A stretch of DNA of 56,657 nucleotides, taken from NCBI GenBank assembly GCA_017555455.1, contig JAFZGJ010000135.1:1-56657 (forward strand), given 5' to 3'. The DNA is from Lachnospiraceae bacterium (GTDB lineage Bacteria; Bacillota; Clostridia; Lachnospirales; Lachnospiraceae). The position numbers were made by a program, and so were the translations under genes. This document shows positions 44,499 to 54,612 of the stretch, piece by piece (positions within the stretch are counted from its first letter, which is position 1; each line of letters opens with the position of its first letter). The notes beneath the pieces were generated by a model. That model was not told the origin of the DNA, did not search any database, and worked only from the letters and a program-made list of their open reading frames with translations.

Positions 44499-45275
44499 AT
44501 GGACAGATTAACAAATGCACTTCACACACAGATGGCAGAAGAAAAGCAGAAACTGTGGCAGTTGATTAAGGAAAAAGGAAGTCCGGGAGCTTATGAACGT
44601 TATAAGCAGGCTGCATTAGAGCGTCAAAAGATAGCAGGAGGAAATGGAGAGTCAGTGAAGGTAACTATTTCAGAAGAAGGTATGAAGAGTTACCGTGACA
44701 AAATTGAAAATGGTCAGTCCTTTGAGGAAGTTCAGGCACAAAGAAAGAGTTTACTGGAGGGAAACCTTTCCCCAGATATGAATTATAAATTAACATTATC
44801 TGCAAGGGTAAACAGTCTGAATGAATCTGATAAGGAAGCAGGCGGTACAAAGTATTTATCTAATGAAGAGAAACTGGATAACATCATGGAGGCATATACT
44901 TCCCTTTATGATGAGATTGTGCAGGGATACGAGAATGGCACAAGAGTAATCAATGTAGCAGATGAAAACAGTGAGAATGGTTATCGTCCCCTGACCATGC
45001 AGGAAGAATTGGACGATTTGGATCGTGCTTATGAAAGCGTGGTAAATACAACAGTTTCTATTATGGAGCAGAGTGAGAAGGTTTCTATGGCATTCGATAA
45101 ATATTATGCAAAGATTCAGAGTATCGGAGCAGGCAGAGCAGAGCTTGCCAATGCCTATGCAGACAGAAGGGATAAGGTTGAAATGATGCCTGAAAATGCA
45201 GTAGAGAAGATGCTTTCCGAAAGAGATGCGTGGAAGGCAGTCTATGCAAAAAGTTTTAGTATACTTTTGAAATAG
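44499..45275 (+). CDS. Array protein 1, function unknown
   Basis: A 258-residue, soluble, Glu-rich helical protein without signal peptide or membrane span. It contains VKVTISEEGMKSYRDKI (about 50-66), the V-x-IS-x-x-(G/A) motif recurring in this array, and LTMQEELDDLDRAY (about 170-183), which is echoed in array protein 6 (LTKEKELEMLDKAY). The two are probably distant paralogues. ATG 44499 is set by AAGGAGG; ATG 44475 is less likely. First gene of a long run of tightly packed genes. Confidence 0.7.
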   Translation: MDRLTNALHTQMAEEKQKLWQLIKEKGSPGAYERYKQAALERQKIAGGNGESVKVTISEEGMKSYRDKIENGQSFEEVQAQRKSLLEGNLSPDMNYKLTLSARVNSLNESDKEAGGTKYLSNEEKLDNIMEAYTSLYDEIVQGYENGTRVINVADENSENGYRPLTMQEELDDLDRAYESVVNTTVSIMEQSEKVSMAFDKYYAKIQSIGAGRAELANAYADRRDKVEMMPENAVEKMLSERDAWKAVYAKSFSILLK

Positions 45276-45285
45276 GAGGTGCTAT

Positions 45286-46353
45286 ATGTCAATGAATATT
45301 AACTCGAATTATAGTCAGTTTTATAGAGGAACAGAGCAGATTAAGACTTATGGTGCAAATTCAGGTGGCAAAGATACCATAGTAAGATATGAATTTAATA
45401 CAACGGATGAGCAGGGAAATAAGGTTATGGATAAAATGTCCAGAGAAGAAACCCTGCATGCAATGAAAACAATTTCGGCACAGTATGGAGATAATGTAAT
45501 TGTAGAGTTCTCCGGGGATGGTATGGCTGCACTTGTTGACAGTGAGAAAAAAGGTAATCTGGACGAAATCGTTAGAACAGATTCAGCAAAACAGGATGCT
45601 TTCAATGAGGCAGTTGTTCAGATGGAAAATACGCATCGGATTGTAATTCCAAACATTCAGACTAATGAGAAATTATATAGTAGCCTTGAGGGAGCAGATG
45701 AAAATGCTGTAAAGGCTGCGAACGGAATTATCAAAAATTATTTTCTTCCCCACAATGTTGGCAATATAACAGAAGAAGAACGACAGGAAATGATTGCATT
45801 TGGAATGGAAGAAGCAAAATACATTGCTGAAAATTATCTGGATGAAGAACATGCTGGAGAGTTTCTTTCTGCAATGGAAACGATTGCGAAATATGGTATG
45901 AGTGGTAAGGTAGATGAGAATGGTAATGTTACATACGACATTAAGGAAGGTCCCATGGTGGGCGTACCGGATGATTATTTAGACAGAATGGATATTCTGA
46001 AGTCCAAGGCGCCGGATTTATATAATGAGATTAATGAATTGAATTACAACATTGTTAATCGAAAAGGTGGAGAGAAATTTGGCACCAAGTTTTTGGAATT
46101 GCACAAACGAGCAGAAAAGGTGTTGAACAGTAAATCTGGTGATGATGAAAAAACAAATTTAGAGGTAGCGGTAGAAGAATACACAGACTGGAAAGAGAAA
46201 ATCGAAGAAACAAAGTTACCAACTGCATTTAGCAATGTGAAGTATGATAATCTGCAAAGTTTCTTCGCAAGTCTGCAAAACCAGAGTCAGCTATCTGGTT
46301 CATGGATGACAGATAATATGAATCGGTTTATGAAGTGGCTGGCGGTATCATAA
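45286..46353 (+). CDS. Array protein 2, function unknown
   Basis: A 355-residue soluble protein starting MSMNINSNYSQFY, the short N-terminal pattern shared across the array. A compact first domain (about 30-100) ends in VIVEFSGDGMAALVDSEKKG, a variant of the recurring motif; the rest is helical. No signal peptide. The start region AGGAGGTGCT(A/T)TATGTC(A/G)ATG is nearly the same DNA as before array protein 3, a sign of duplication. No enzymatic motif seen. Confidence 0.72.
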   Translation: MSMNINSNYSQFYRGTEQIKTYGANSGGKDTIVRYEFNTTDEQGNKVMDKMSREETLHAMKTISAQYGDNVIVEFSGDGMAALVDSEKKGNLDEIVRTDSAKQDAFNEAVVQMENTHRIVIPNIQTNEKLYSSLEGADENAVKAANGIIKNYFLPHNVGNITEEERQEMIAFGMEEAKYIAENYLDEEHAGEFLSAMETIAKYGMSGKVDENGNVTYDIKEGPMVGVPDDYLDRMDILKSKAPDLYNEINELNYNIVNRKGGEKFGTKFLELHKRAEKVLNSKSGDDEKTNLEVAVEEYTDWKEKIEETKLPTAFSNVKYDNLQSFFASLQNQSQLSGSWMTDNMNRFMKWLAVS

Positions 46354-46387
46354 GATGTAGTTTTACTTTTGAACTAGGAGGTGCTTT

Positions 46388-47365
46388 ATGTCGATGGAAA
46401 TAAGTTATCCAAATACAGGTTTGATTTCACCAAATTATGATGTCATCAATAAAGCAAATAAAATACTTGCGGGAAAGACTGCGGAAGATTTAAAGGCAAA
46501 TACTTCCGGAACCATGCAGGAACTATCAACAGAAGAAGTCACAGCGATGCGAGAAAAGGCTCGTAATGAGCAAAGATTATTGAATGTTGATCGTAGTGAG
46601 ATTGTAAATAATGTGTACTGGAAAACAGGCGATAACATTACCTACAATGTGGATGGAGTTTCTTTTACAAATGAGGAAATGAAAGCCTGTAAAGAGGTTG
46701 TAAAAAATGCCATAGCAGCACTGCCGACAAAGGGAAGTGATTTAGATTATGAAGATTGTGCTGCAATGGGAATTGCAGCCAATATGGTAAATACATATGC
46801 AACAGAACATCTGACAGTGGAACAGGCGGAAGTTATAAATAAAAGCATAAATGATTATTTAGACAGTCTTGTGCAAGCGGAGAAAGAGCGTCATGCACAA
46901 AGTGGATATTTTATTGATGACACGGAAGGTGTTGGTGGTAAAGGAGAACTAAACAAGTGTTATGCTGTCAGACAGCAGTTAAGTGAGGAAGCGGCAGAGT
47001 CGTTAAGGAGTCAGATAACCTCTAATCTGCCGGAGAATACGAGAAATACGTTGCTGGATAACTTGGAACATGCAAGTAAGCAGGGAAGTGTCGTGCAATC
47101 GGCGTCTAATGAGCAGTTAGCAGATACCATAAGGACATTATTCCAGAACTTAAATTTGAGTGATGGAAATGCAGTAAATGATGCTTTTGCAAGATACCGG
47201 GAAATAATGACACCTGTTTATAAAGCAAATGGTATTGAGAATACTGTGAATCATGATTCACTGTCCCATGTGCTGAAACAAGATGAGAATAGATTTTCTA
47301 TGCAGATAGCCAATGCAAAGGCTGTACTGAACAGTATTGGAAGTAGTGTAAATATCAGTGTTTGA
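46388..47365 (+). CDS. Array protein 3, function unknown
   Basis: A 325-residue soluble, mostly helical protein beginning MSMEISYPNTG. It shares the ribosome-binding and start region with array protein 2. It has no signal peptide, membrane span or recognised domain. It is separated by 34 bases from the gene before and 12 from the next. Confidence 0.7.
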   Translation: MSMEISYPNTGLISPNYDVINKANKILAGKTAEDLKANTSGTMQELSTEEVTAMREKARNEQRLLNVDRSEIVNNVYWKTGDNITYNVDGVSFTNEEMKACKEVVKNAIAALPTKGSDLDYEDCAAMGIAANMVNTYATEHLTVEQAEVINKSINDYLDSLVQAEKERHAQSGYFIDDTEGVGGKGELNKCYAVRQQLSEEAAESLRSQITSNLPENTRNTLLDNLEHASKQGSVVQSASNEQLADTIRTLFQNLNLSDGNAVNDAFARYREIMTPVYKANGIENTVNHDSLSHVLKQDENRFSMQIANAKAVLNSIGSSVNISV

Positions 47366-47377
47366 TGGAGGTTCTCA

Positions 47378-47617
47378 GTGAAAAAAGTAGTCGGAGGGAT
47401 TATTACTATCATTGGAATTGTGATGGCAGCGTGGGGTATTCATGTATATGTATTCGCAAAGGAAGCAACGTCTATTCTTATAGGAGGTGCTGATGGTCCG
47501 ACATCTGTTTTTATCGCAGGAAAAGTTGGTAATGGATTTGGGCTAGGTACGATATTTGTTGGTATAATTTTAGTCGTTGCAGGAGTTGTTATTTTTATAA
47601 AATCTAAGAAGAAATAG
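47378..47617 (+). CDS. Small two-span membrane protein with decarboxylase-beta-like motif
   Basis: A 79-residue protein with GTG start behind GGAGG. Two membrane spans (about 5-26 and 53-73) flank SILIGGADGPTSVFIAGK (32-49). The GGADGPTS segment is the conserved motif of the beta subunit of sodium-translocating decarboxylases (OadB/GcdB family), but that protein is five times longer and this one cannot be a pump by itself. Similar short proteins are, to my recollection, often mislabelled as such subunits. Role unknown. Confidence 0.75.
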   Translation: MKKVVGGIITIIGIVMAAWGIHVYVFAKEATSILIGGADGPTSVFIAGKVGNGFGLGTIFVGIILVVAGVVIFIKSKKK

Positions 47618-47774
47618 TCGATATAAATAATAAGCTAAGGATGGCGTTATGATTTCACGGATGAGCAGTATCTATGGGAGCATAACGCTATTTTTATATA
47701 AAAAAATATACCACTTGGTCCTTTCGGAGAGTGGTGAGGTTCCGACTGACAGACGGACTGCGGAAAGGAGAATT

Positions 47775-49511
47775 ATGCAGGTAGCAGGTAGTGTAAGCAA
47801 CAGGTATTATACGCCGTATCAGACAAATACGAGTGTGAAATACTGTGCAGGTTTTTCACAGACAGAAGATGGGAGGATGTCACCTAACGAAACAACAGAA
47901 AATCCGGGATTTGCAGAGTTTGTGGATTATCAGGAGTTTCACAAGGCATGGATGTCCCAGGGGGCGGAAACAGCTTTTAGTTATACCTCAAATAATGGTT
48001 TTAATGCTGAGGCAAACAGTATTTCTTTAGTGCCGGGAATGTCTGTACGATTAAGTAATGGTTTTCGGCTTGCCATAGGTGATTATATGGTACAGGCACT
48101 TGGAGATTTCAAGGACAATCAGGCTGCCAGTGAGAGTGCGGCCATTGCCGGGGCATTGAGTCATTTGATTAAAGTGGCGAATGGTCAGATACCTATGAAC
48201 ATGTTTTATAGTAAGAATCAGGACAATAGTGCTTATGCCAAAATCGGATTACAGGCATTTGGAATTGATACTTCAAGACCATTCACCATTAATGAAAAAA
48301 CATTTCATTTTGATAGTGATGGACAGATAAGATTGGGTAGAGGACAGTATGTAAATGAGGAATATCAAGCAAATACTGTGGATGCGGAGAAAGAGAGTGA
48401 AGACACTGTAAATACAAATATTGATTTTTCACGATTTGCACCCAATGCCCCAGAGGAAGTAAAACAGGCATTTATGGAAGCAGCGGAAGAAACAGGGTAC
48501 AACGAAGGTGAGAGAATGGATTACCTTTCACAAGTTTTTATTCATCAGGTAGAGAACAGGCAGAATGGTGTAGCAGATTACACGGATGTATTTGGTGGTT
48601 CAATATCATCTGCATTACAGGCAGCAAGAGAGATACTGTATGACTTGGAAAATCCTCTTATGCCGATAAGCCAGCGGGGGAAAAATGCTGCTAAATATGT
48701 GGAGCAGGAAAAGGAATTTTACAGAGCATTCATTGAAAAACTGGAAAGATTAACAGGTACAGATACTGTTGATACAGAGGAAACAAAAATGGAAGATGTG
48801 TTTACGAATGATGTAAGCACTTTATTAACCACAGAATCTACTTCATGTGTGTATGAAACTGCTGATCCAGATGATGACGATATCCGTTATATCACATGGT
48901 ATATCGAGGAAGGCATTTTCTGTAGAAAAGCCGGACAAACCGAAGGCTATGAGTGGTCTATTACTTTTGAAAATAAGGAACAGTATGACAAAGTTATGGA
49001 ATTTATCGGACAGTTCCCTTCTGACTGGAATATGCGTTTTGCAGCTCATGAAAATTTTTGGAATGATTTTCTGAATGATGAGATTGATATGGTTGGATTT
49101 ATGGAGTTTATCAATGGAACAAATAAAGGAGTTCCTGATTATTCCATTACTGAAGGGGATTCCATGTATATTGACAAAGACAAAATGCAGTGGGCGAAAT
49201 ATACCAATCCGTTTGGAGCCAGATTTTACACAGCAGAGGAAATGTATCAGATGCAAATGGAGATTATAGCTGCGAATGAGGAAAAATTGAAAGTACAGCA
49301 GGTTTCTTATGAGGAGATGTATAAGAGAACCCATCCTGATTACAATGAGGAGAGAATATTCCGCACAATTTCAGGAGGACAATTATATACAGCGAATGAA
49401 ATTGATGAGTTGTTGTATAAGGAAATGTTGGAACGGATGGGCACAACAGAAGAACAAGAGCAGCAGAAACGTGAGGAATGGAGAAAGCAGATGGGCTATC
49501 CGGGATATTAG
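47775..49511 (+). CDS. Array protein 4, function unknown
   Basis: A 578-residue soluble protein starting MQVAGSVSNRYYTPYQTNTSVKY, again with a short Tyr/Asn-rich N-terminus. The centre has IGLQAFGIDTSRPFTINEKTFHF (about 155-177), a small beta unit that reads like a repeated cell-surface or secreted module, and the C-terminus is Glu/Gln-rich and helical. No signal peptide. The ATG at 47775 follows AAAGGAG; the longer frame from 47649 is not supported. Confidence 0.72.
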   Translation: MQVAGSVSNRYYTPYQTNTSVKYCAGFSQTEDGRMSPNETTENPGFAEFVDYQEFHKAWMSQGAETAFSYTSNNGFNAEANSISLVPGMSVRLSNGFRLAIGDYMVQALGDFKDNQAASESAAIAGALSHLIKVANGQIPMNMFYSKNQDNSAYAKIGLQAFGIDTSRPFTINEKTFHFDSDGQIRLGRGQYVNEEYQANTVDAEKESEDTVNTNIDFSRFAPNAPEEVKQAFMEAAEETGYNEGERMDYLSQVFIHQVENRQNGVADYTDVFGGSISSALQAAREILYDLENPLMPISQRGKNAAKYVEQEKEFYRAFIEKLERLTGTDTVDTEETKMEDVFTNDVSTLLTTESTSCVYETADPDDDDIRYITWYIEEGIFCRKAGQTEGYEWSITFENKEQYDKVMEFIGQFPSDWNMRFAAHENFWNDFLNDEIDMVGFMEFINGTNKGVPDYSITEGDSMYIDKDKMQWAKYTNPFGARFYTAEEMYQMQMEIIAANEEKLKVQQVSYEEMYKRTHPDYNEERIFRTISGGQLYTANEIDELLYKEMLERMGTTEEQEQQKREEWRKQMGYPGY

Positions 49512-49535
49512 GTCAAAGTCAGAAAGGATGAGATG

Positions 49536-50096
49536 ATGGGAATTCAGATTATAGATTATAACGGAGCAAGTCCGTATGCAAAAACAGGTATTACTAATAA
49601 GGTAAAGCAGGCAGGTGGAGATTTCCAAAATACGGTCATGAAATGTACAGGAACAACCACACAGAAAGCAACCTTATATTCCGATGCTCTTATGTCCTAT
49701 GCAAGCCCTCAGACGGGAGAATCTGTGAATATATATAAGGCAGTGAATTATTCAGAGGATAATCCACTGTATGTCATTAAGGGGCTGGATGCTGACGGTA
49801 ATGAGTTCGAGGAGATGGTGGACGCAAGTAATATCAATCCAAATAACTGTAGTTTTAATGAGTTGATGGTGTTGAATGTGGAAACAGGTCATACTTCTCC
49901 TAGTGATTATCTGCGTGCAGTAGCGGTTCGGGCAAATGCAGATGCCGACAGTTATTTTGAGAAAGCTGATTACATTGCCTACGCACAGGATGTAATGGAA
50001 GATTATAAAACGCTGGGTAATTGGGATTCTTATCTGGCAATGGATAAGTGGATACAGAGCTTGTTAGATTATGCAGAGAGGGGAGAAATATTATGA
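49536..50096 (+). CDS. Array protein 5, function unknown
   Basis: A 186-residue soluble protein beginning MGIQIIDYNGASPYAKTG. A beta-rich centre (YKAVNYSEDNPLYVIKGLDADGNEFEE) is followed by helices. It has no known domain. Its stop overlaps the start of the next gene (ATGA), so the two are translationally coupled. ATG 49533 is an alternative start. Confidence 0.7.
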   Translation: MGIQIIDYNGASPYAKTGITNKVKQAGGDFQNTVMKCTGTTTQKATLYSDALMSYASPQTGESVNIYKAVNYSEDNPLYVIKGLDADGNEFEEMVDASNINPNNCSFNELMVLNVETGHTSPSDYLRAVAVRANADADSYFEKADYIAYAQDVMEDYKTLGNWDSYLAMDKWIQSLLDYAERGEIL

Positions 50097-50965
50097 GTAT
50101 GAGAGTAGATGGACTACCTTCACAGTATAACGGATATAAGGTTAATGTTGACAGAGTAAAACAGGAAATAGAAAAACAAAAAAATAGTAGCATCAGTTTA
50201 TGTGATCAGGCTGAAATATCTGCGGAAGGAAAAAAGGCTTTGGAAAGCAGGATGTCCGCCTTAGCAGGAGAAAGATATATGGAGGATATCCGCCATCTTT
50301 CTTCTGTCAGTTCCTATGGGTACATAAATGATTTTGAAAAGGCATTATCAGATTTGGGAAAAGGTAATGTTTCCGGCGAGTACCTGACAGGAGCTTATGA
50401 GGAAGATATTGAGCAAATTGCTTCTAAATTTGAGGAGGAAGATGGTGAGAAGACAGATTCTTTTGACCGTCATATAAATAAAGCAGTAACAGCATATAAC
50501 ATGATACGGGAAAGAATAGAGGCAAAGTATGCTGACTCCCAAAGAGAAACGGAATATTATGTTGCAGATCATGGAGAAATGGAAGAACTGACTAAAGAAA
50601 AAGAGTTGGAAATGCTCGATAAAGCCTATGTAAACCATAGTACATTCTTAGCGACTTCAACAGAAATATGGGCTGATTTGCAGGATTTCACACCAACGGT
50701 CGTTTACCATAAGGGTAGCCAACAATCTGACGAGGAAGCGTCTGTAAGTGAAAGCAGAAAGGAAGAGGTTACGGGACATAGCGAAAAGGGACAGATAAAG
50801 GATATGGTGTCAAAGGCATTTATGTCTGCTATTAGTGACGAAAACAGAAGGATACTTTCACAGCATGAAGGTAGCTTAAATCATTTCAAATTGAATTTAG
50901 GTATTTCGGCATCAGAAAGAGATAGGTTGAACGGTATTTGGGATTTCTATGCAAATAAGAGATAG
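50093..50965 (+). CDS. Array protein 6, paralogue of array protein 1
   Basis: A 290-residue helical protein beginning MSMRVDGLPSQYNGYKVN. It carries AEISAEGKKALESRM (about 39-53), the recurring IS-x-x-G motif, and LTKEKELEMLDKAY (about 182-195), matching array protein 1 in order and spacing. No signal peptide. Start set by the ATGA overlap with the previous gene; the frame extends further up without support. Confidence 0.7.
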   Translation: MSMRVDGLPSQYNGYKVNVDRVKQEIEKQKNSSISLCDQAEISAEGKKALESRMSALAGERYMEDIRHLSSVSSYGYINDFEKALSDLGKGNVSGEYLTGAYEEDIEQIASKFEEEDGEKTDSFDRHINKAVTAYNMIRERIEAKYADSQRETEYYVADHGEMEELTKEKELEMLDKAYVNHSTFLATSTEIWADLQDFTPTVVYHKGSQQSDEEASVSESRKEEVTGHSEKGQIKDMVSKAFMSAISDENRRILSQHEGSLNHFKLNLGISASERDRLNGIWDFYANKR

Positions 50966-51009
50966 AGATGGTGGCGTGTTTTATTAAAATGACAGAAAGA
51001 GAGAGCGGT

Positions 51010-51948
51010 ATGGTAAGGAACGTAGCAGATGTATATCAGTCAGAACAGTATAGAGTAGCAACTCAGAATACAAAAAAGGCAAAAGGTGCATTAAATATAT
51101 TATCAAATTCTGTGAGGACTAAAGGAACAGATAGCGTTCATATTTCAGATACTGCACATAAGTTTTCAAAACAGTCTATAGCAGCATTAATAGATAAAAG
51201 TGCAAATACATCCGCACAGGAGCTGTCCTTTTATTTTTCCAATTACAATAATATGGATGCTATTTTATATGCCATAAATTTCGGTGAAAATGTTTCTTGT
51301 GGATATAATCCTGATTTCAAAGAGTATGGTGTGATTTCCTTTGATTATCACGGGGACAGGCAGGTTGTTCCCAATTATGCGGTACCAAAGATAAATTCGG
51401 CTTTATTATCTGGTATTTGTGTAAAAAATAATTCGTTGGTTTTGAGGAATCAAAGCTATTATTCGTGGACAACATCAAATGGAGGCAGGTTTGCATGGAC
51501 AGTAAATAATGGAAGAATTGGATGGGCAGCTTCCGAATCATTACTTGCAGAGAATACCAACCAGAAGGGTACAAATTATAAGTGGGAAATGCGTAAAGCA
51601 TCCAATATCCTCACAGCATTGGCACAGGGAAAGAGCCTGTATGGATATGATAAAAAGGAAGTTTTGTCTATGTGTGAAAAAGTAGGTCTTACACCGGGAT
51701 TTATCTCTGTGGATGCAGGTGCCGGGACGCATCATTATATCCTACGAGAAAATGGTAAGGTTGTTAATGTAGATAAGAAGATAGAGCAATTGAATCAAAT
51801 AAACTGGCTTGAAGTCGGATATCAGGAAGGGGATATCTTTTCTGTTTACGGAAAAAAATATGCTATTGATAGCAGTGGACATATCAACGTTTCCACAGAA
51901 GAAGAGTTTACATCCGTAGAAATCGTATATCCAAGCCGCGAAATATAA
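51010..51948 (+). CDS. Array protein 7, function unknown
   Basis: A 312-residue protein with TDSVHISDTAHKFSK near residue 39, very like the D-x-V-x-IS-x-x-A segment of Gram-positive FlgM proteins, but no further FlgM similarity. The rest is a mixed domain rich in Tyr, Asn and Trp. No signal peptide. Start is uncertain: ATG 51010 gives an N-terminus (MVRNVADVYQSEQYR) like the others; 50968 and 50989 are alternatives. Confidence 0.65.
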   Translation: MVRNVADVYQSEQYRVATQNTKKAKGALNILSNSVRTKGTDSVHISDTAHKFSKQSIAALIDKSANTSAQELSFYFSNYNNMDAILYAINFGENVSCGYNPDFKEYGVISFDYHGDRQVVPNYAVPKINSALLSGICVKNNSLVLRNQSYYSWTTSNGGRFAWTVNNGRIGWAASESLLAENTNQKGTNYKWEMRKASNILTALAQGKSLYGYDKKEVLSMCEKVGLTPGFISVDAGAGTHHYILRENGKVVNVDKKIEQLNQINWLEVGYQEGDIFSVYGKKYAIDSSGHINVSTEEEFTSVEIVYPSREI

Positions 51949-52063
51949 ATGAGAATATGCAGGGTAACCAAATAAACGAACTGTGAAGAAAATGTGAACT
52001 ACATTTTTAGGGCAGTTATTGAAGATGTCAGTGTTATTATATTGAATTAACAAAGGAGCATTT

Positions 52064-53722
52064 ATGGAGACAAATTATTATACTTCCATACATACAAATA
52101 TATCTTACGAAAGAACCGTTAAGACATCAGGCAGACAGATAGAAGAAAAAAACAAGATAGATATGGCATTAGAGAGAGCAAATAAACAAAAACGAGCATT
52201 GGCAATTCTTATGGGAGCAAGCAGTGGAAAGCCGGTGACCAGAGTAGATACCTATACACCGCAGGTTGAATCTCCTTATATAACTTATGGAAATGTAAAT
52301 CAGGTGATTGTGACTACAAAGGCAGAAATAGAATATTTGGATAATTCCGGACCATGTACAGCGAATATGGAAGTAGATTCTGTAATAAATGTGGATGATT
52401 ATATTCAGGCTGCAAAGCAGAAAAACCATGAAACAATTAGAAACTCAGGTTATGAGTTTACATTTCATACTTTAGAAAACTATGAGGATGTAGGAGATGC
52501 ATATTTCAAAGCATTAGAGGAAAAATACACAATTCTTCATCGCGAGGCAATGCAGCACGCAGATCCAGCAAGGTATCTGAAGGACAAATACGCAAATCCG
52601 GAGTCTCCGTTCTATGAATCGGAGCTGACATGGTATGAAAGAGATATTGCTTATCGTTATGAAAAGCAGATGCTGAAGGAGGGAAAAATTCATGGAGTAC
52701 ATTTTCAAGATTCGTTATTCAGGGACAAGATAGTAAATGGGTTGCAAAGTAACGGGGATGAGAGACGTTATAATCGTAAGGTTATGAATCAGCAGCTTTC
52801 TAATATTCTGCAAAATTATGGAATTTCTGTGCCGGAAGATGTGAATTTACGTTGCACGGTTGATCCTGTCACTTGTCATATCAGTATTGAAGATGTAACC
52901 GGAGATGAGACAGACAGGGGAGTTTTGTGTAGTCAGATTGAAAATGTTCTCAATGTTAAGGAAAATGGTTTGAATTTGTACCAGCATATTATACAATCCA
53001 GTTATTCTGCAGTAGAGGTTGGCAGTACACAATATCATTATGACGGAAGGATTAAATTTCAATATCGTCATAATACGGATGGTATCAGTAAAGGAATGGA
53101 TGGAGATTATAATCAGAAATTTATTGAGTATTGTGAGAAATACTATCCTTCTTACGCTGAAAAGGCAAGAGAATTAGGGTTTGATGGATTTCCGGATATG
53201 TATTTGTCTATAAACCTTACATCAAATGGATTTGAGGACGTGTTCCAAGATGTGAATTGGTGTAATGATGCGGATGAAACGATAGTGGAGTGGCAGGGAA
53301 AATCTGCGTATACTACACTTTAATCAACAATAGATGGAGAAAAATATGTTGAGGAGCTTTGGGAGCATTTTAAGAATGTGTATTTGACTACTTCAGAGGA
53401 ATGTGCCGAAATGACCGACTAGGAATACCGGATTGCCGGATATGTGGAGGAGTGTAATAGATTTCTAGCAAATACATTTGGTGGAAAAGTGACTGTGGAT
53501 GATTTATTTGTGGAGCATAAGGTTACCGGATGGTACATCAATAGCGAAAAGATTATTGGTTTTCCTTCTGTCATAGAAAGTTCCATTAATGGTGCAGACA
53601 GTACAGACAGATATTATGATTATAAGCAGATGATTCACAGTATTTTAAATTATAAGCAGGAGCATGGGGAGATACCGCAGTACCATATGATTTTTCAGTG
53701 GAATGGAAAAAGACTGGAATAG
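52064..53722 (+). pseudogene. Array protein 8, interrupted by two in-frame stops
   Basis: A 419-codon frame starts at 52064 behind AAAGGAGC and stops at TAA 53321-53323. The same frame continues with protein-like sequence (STIDGEKYVEELWEHFKNV), meets TAG 53420-53422, and runs on to TAG 53720-53722. No frameshift is needed: together they make about 552 codons. The N-terminal part includes VNLRCTVDPVTCHISIEDV and LNVKENGLNLYQHI, possibly DUF4885-like. Two recent nonsense mutations are the simplest reading; the first 419 residues may still be made. Confidence 0.7.
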
Positions 53723-53738
53723 AATATGTTGCAAGATA

Positions 53739-53774
53739 AGAAAGCAGTAGTCAGACTGATTGCTGCTTTTTTCA
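53739..53774 (+). terminator. Terminator before two-component system 2
   Basis: AAAGCAG pairs with CTGCTTT, with TCAG/CTGA pairing inside, and T run. The T run merges into the first operator repeat. Confidence 0.75.
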
Positions 53775-53800
53775 CACCCAAAACACCGTATTTCACACCC
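53771..53800 (+). promoter_or_regulatory. Perfect LytTR-type operator of system 2
   Basis: TTCACACCC occurs at 53771-53779 and 53792-53800: two identical 9-bp repeats with 12 bases between, exactly the layout of known LytTR sites (AgrA, VirR). A possible -10 is TATATT at 53831-53836. Confidence 0.75.
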
Positions 53801-53886
53801 TAACATCACGAATTTATTGCAAAGATACGATATATTAAAAGAATGGATATGTATATCCAAAAATCAGCGAAAGGTAGGCGGTCATT

Positions 53887-54612
53887 ATGAAGATAGCGGT
53901 CTGTGACGATGACAGAACCACAAGGGAACAAATTGCTTCTTTGATAAGAGAACAGGAGCCGGATGCGGAGGTTGTTGCCTTTGAAGCTGGGGAGGAAATG
54001 ATTAAATCGCAGGAGAATTTTGCGGTTTCTTTTCTTGATGTGGAAATGAAAGAAATATCGGGTATAGATGTTGCAAAGCATATTAGGGAAGAACAGGATA
54101 AAAGAGGAAGGGAAAAGAGTATTATTATATTTGTAACCGGATACCGGGAGTATATGGAGGATGCCTTTGATGTAAACGCTTTTCATTATCTGGTAAAGCC
54201 TGTGGATGAAAAGAAATTCCATACTGTCTTTAACCGTGCGTTGAAAGAGGTATCTGTGAAACATAGGCAGAAAAAACTTTCCGTAATTATCAAATACAAT
54301 GGGATGCAGAAAAAGGTCTTGCTGAAAGATATTTATTATATCGAGAGCAGTAATAAAAAAGTAGTGTTCCATACGAAGGACGGAAAAATTGATACTTATG
54401 GCAGAATGGATGATTGGGAAACAGAGCTGGGTGACTCATTTTATCGGTGTCACAGAGGCTATCTTGTTAATCTGGAGAAAATAACAGCCTACAATGTGGA
54501 TACCATTGATTTAATCAATGGGGACTCCCTTATTCTAGCACAGAAGAAATATTCGGATTTTATCAAGGCATATATGCGATATGCAAAGGACGGAGGAATT
54601 GTAAATGTTTAG
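53887..54612 (+). CDS. LytTR-family response regulator (system 2)
   Basis: A 241-residue regulator. Receiver: acidic residues in CDDD (6-9), phosphoacceptor D51 in FLDVEM, and the conserved Lys of YLVKP near 106. The LytTR domain (about 130-241) has IYYIESSNKKVVFHTKDG and FYRCHRGYLVNLEKI. It is homologous to system 1 but clearly diverged. The stop overlaps the kinase start by 8 bases. It should bind the TTCACACCC pairs before this gene and after the kinase. Confidence 0.93.
   Translation: MKIAVCDDDRTTREQIASLIREQEPDAEVVAFEAGEEMIKSQENFAVSFLDVEMKEISGIDVAKHIREEQDKRGREKSIIIFVTGYREYMEDAFDVNAFHYLVKPVDEKKFHTVFNRALKEVSVKHRQKKLSVIIKYNGMQKKVLLKDIYYIESSNKKVVFHTKDGKIDTYGRMDDWETELGDSFYRCHRGYLVNLEKITAYNVDTIDLINGDSLILAQKKYSDFIKAYMRYAKDGGIVNV

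Noticed and set aside
48843-49334. 163-codon minus-strand frame within array protein 4
   Set aside because: Shadow of the plus-strand gene; no start signals and unusual composition.
51950-52063. LytTR operator before array protein 8
   Set aside because: TGTGAA-type words occur (near 51991-52005) but at about 12-base spacing, not the 20-21 seen at the accepted sites.
53806-54372. 188-codon minus-strand frame within the LytTR regulator gene
   Set aside because: Antiparallel shadow of a well-supported regulator gene.
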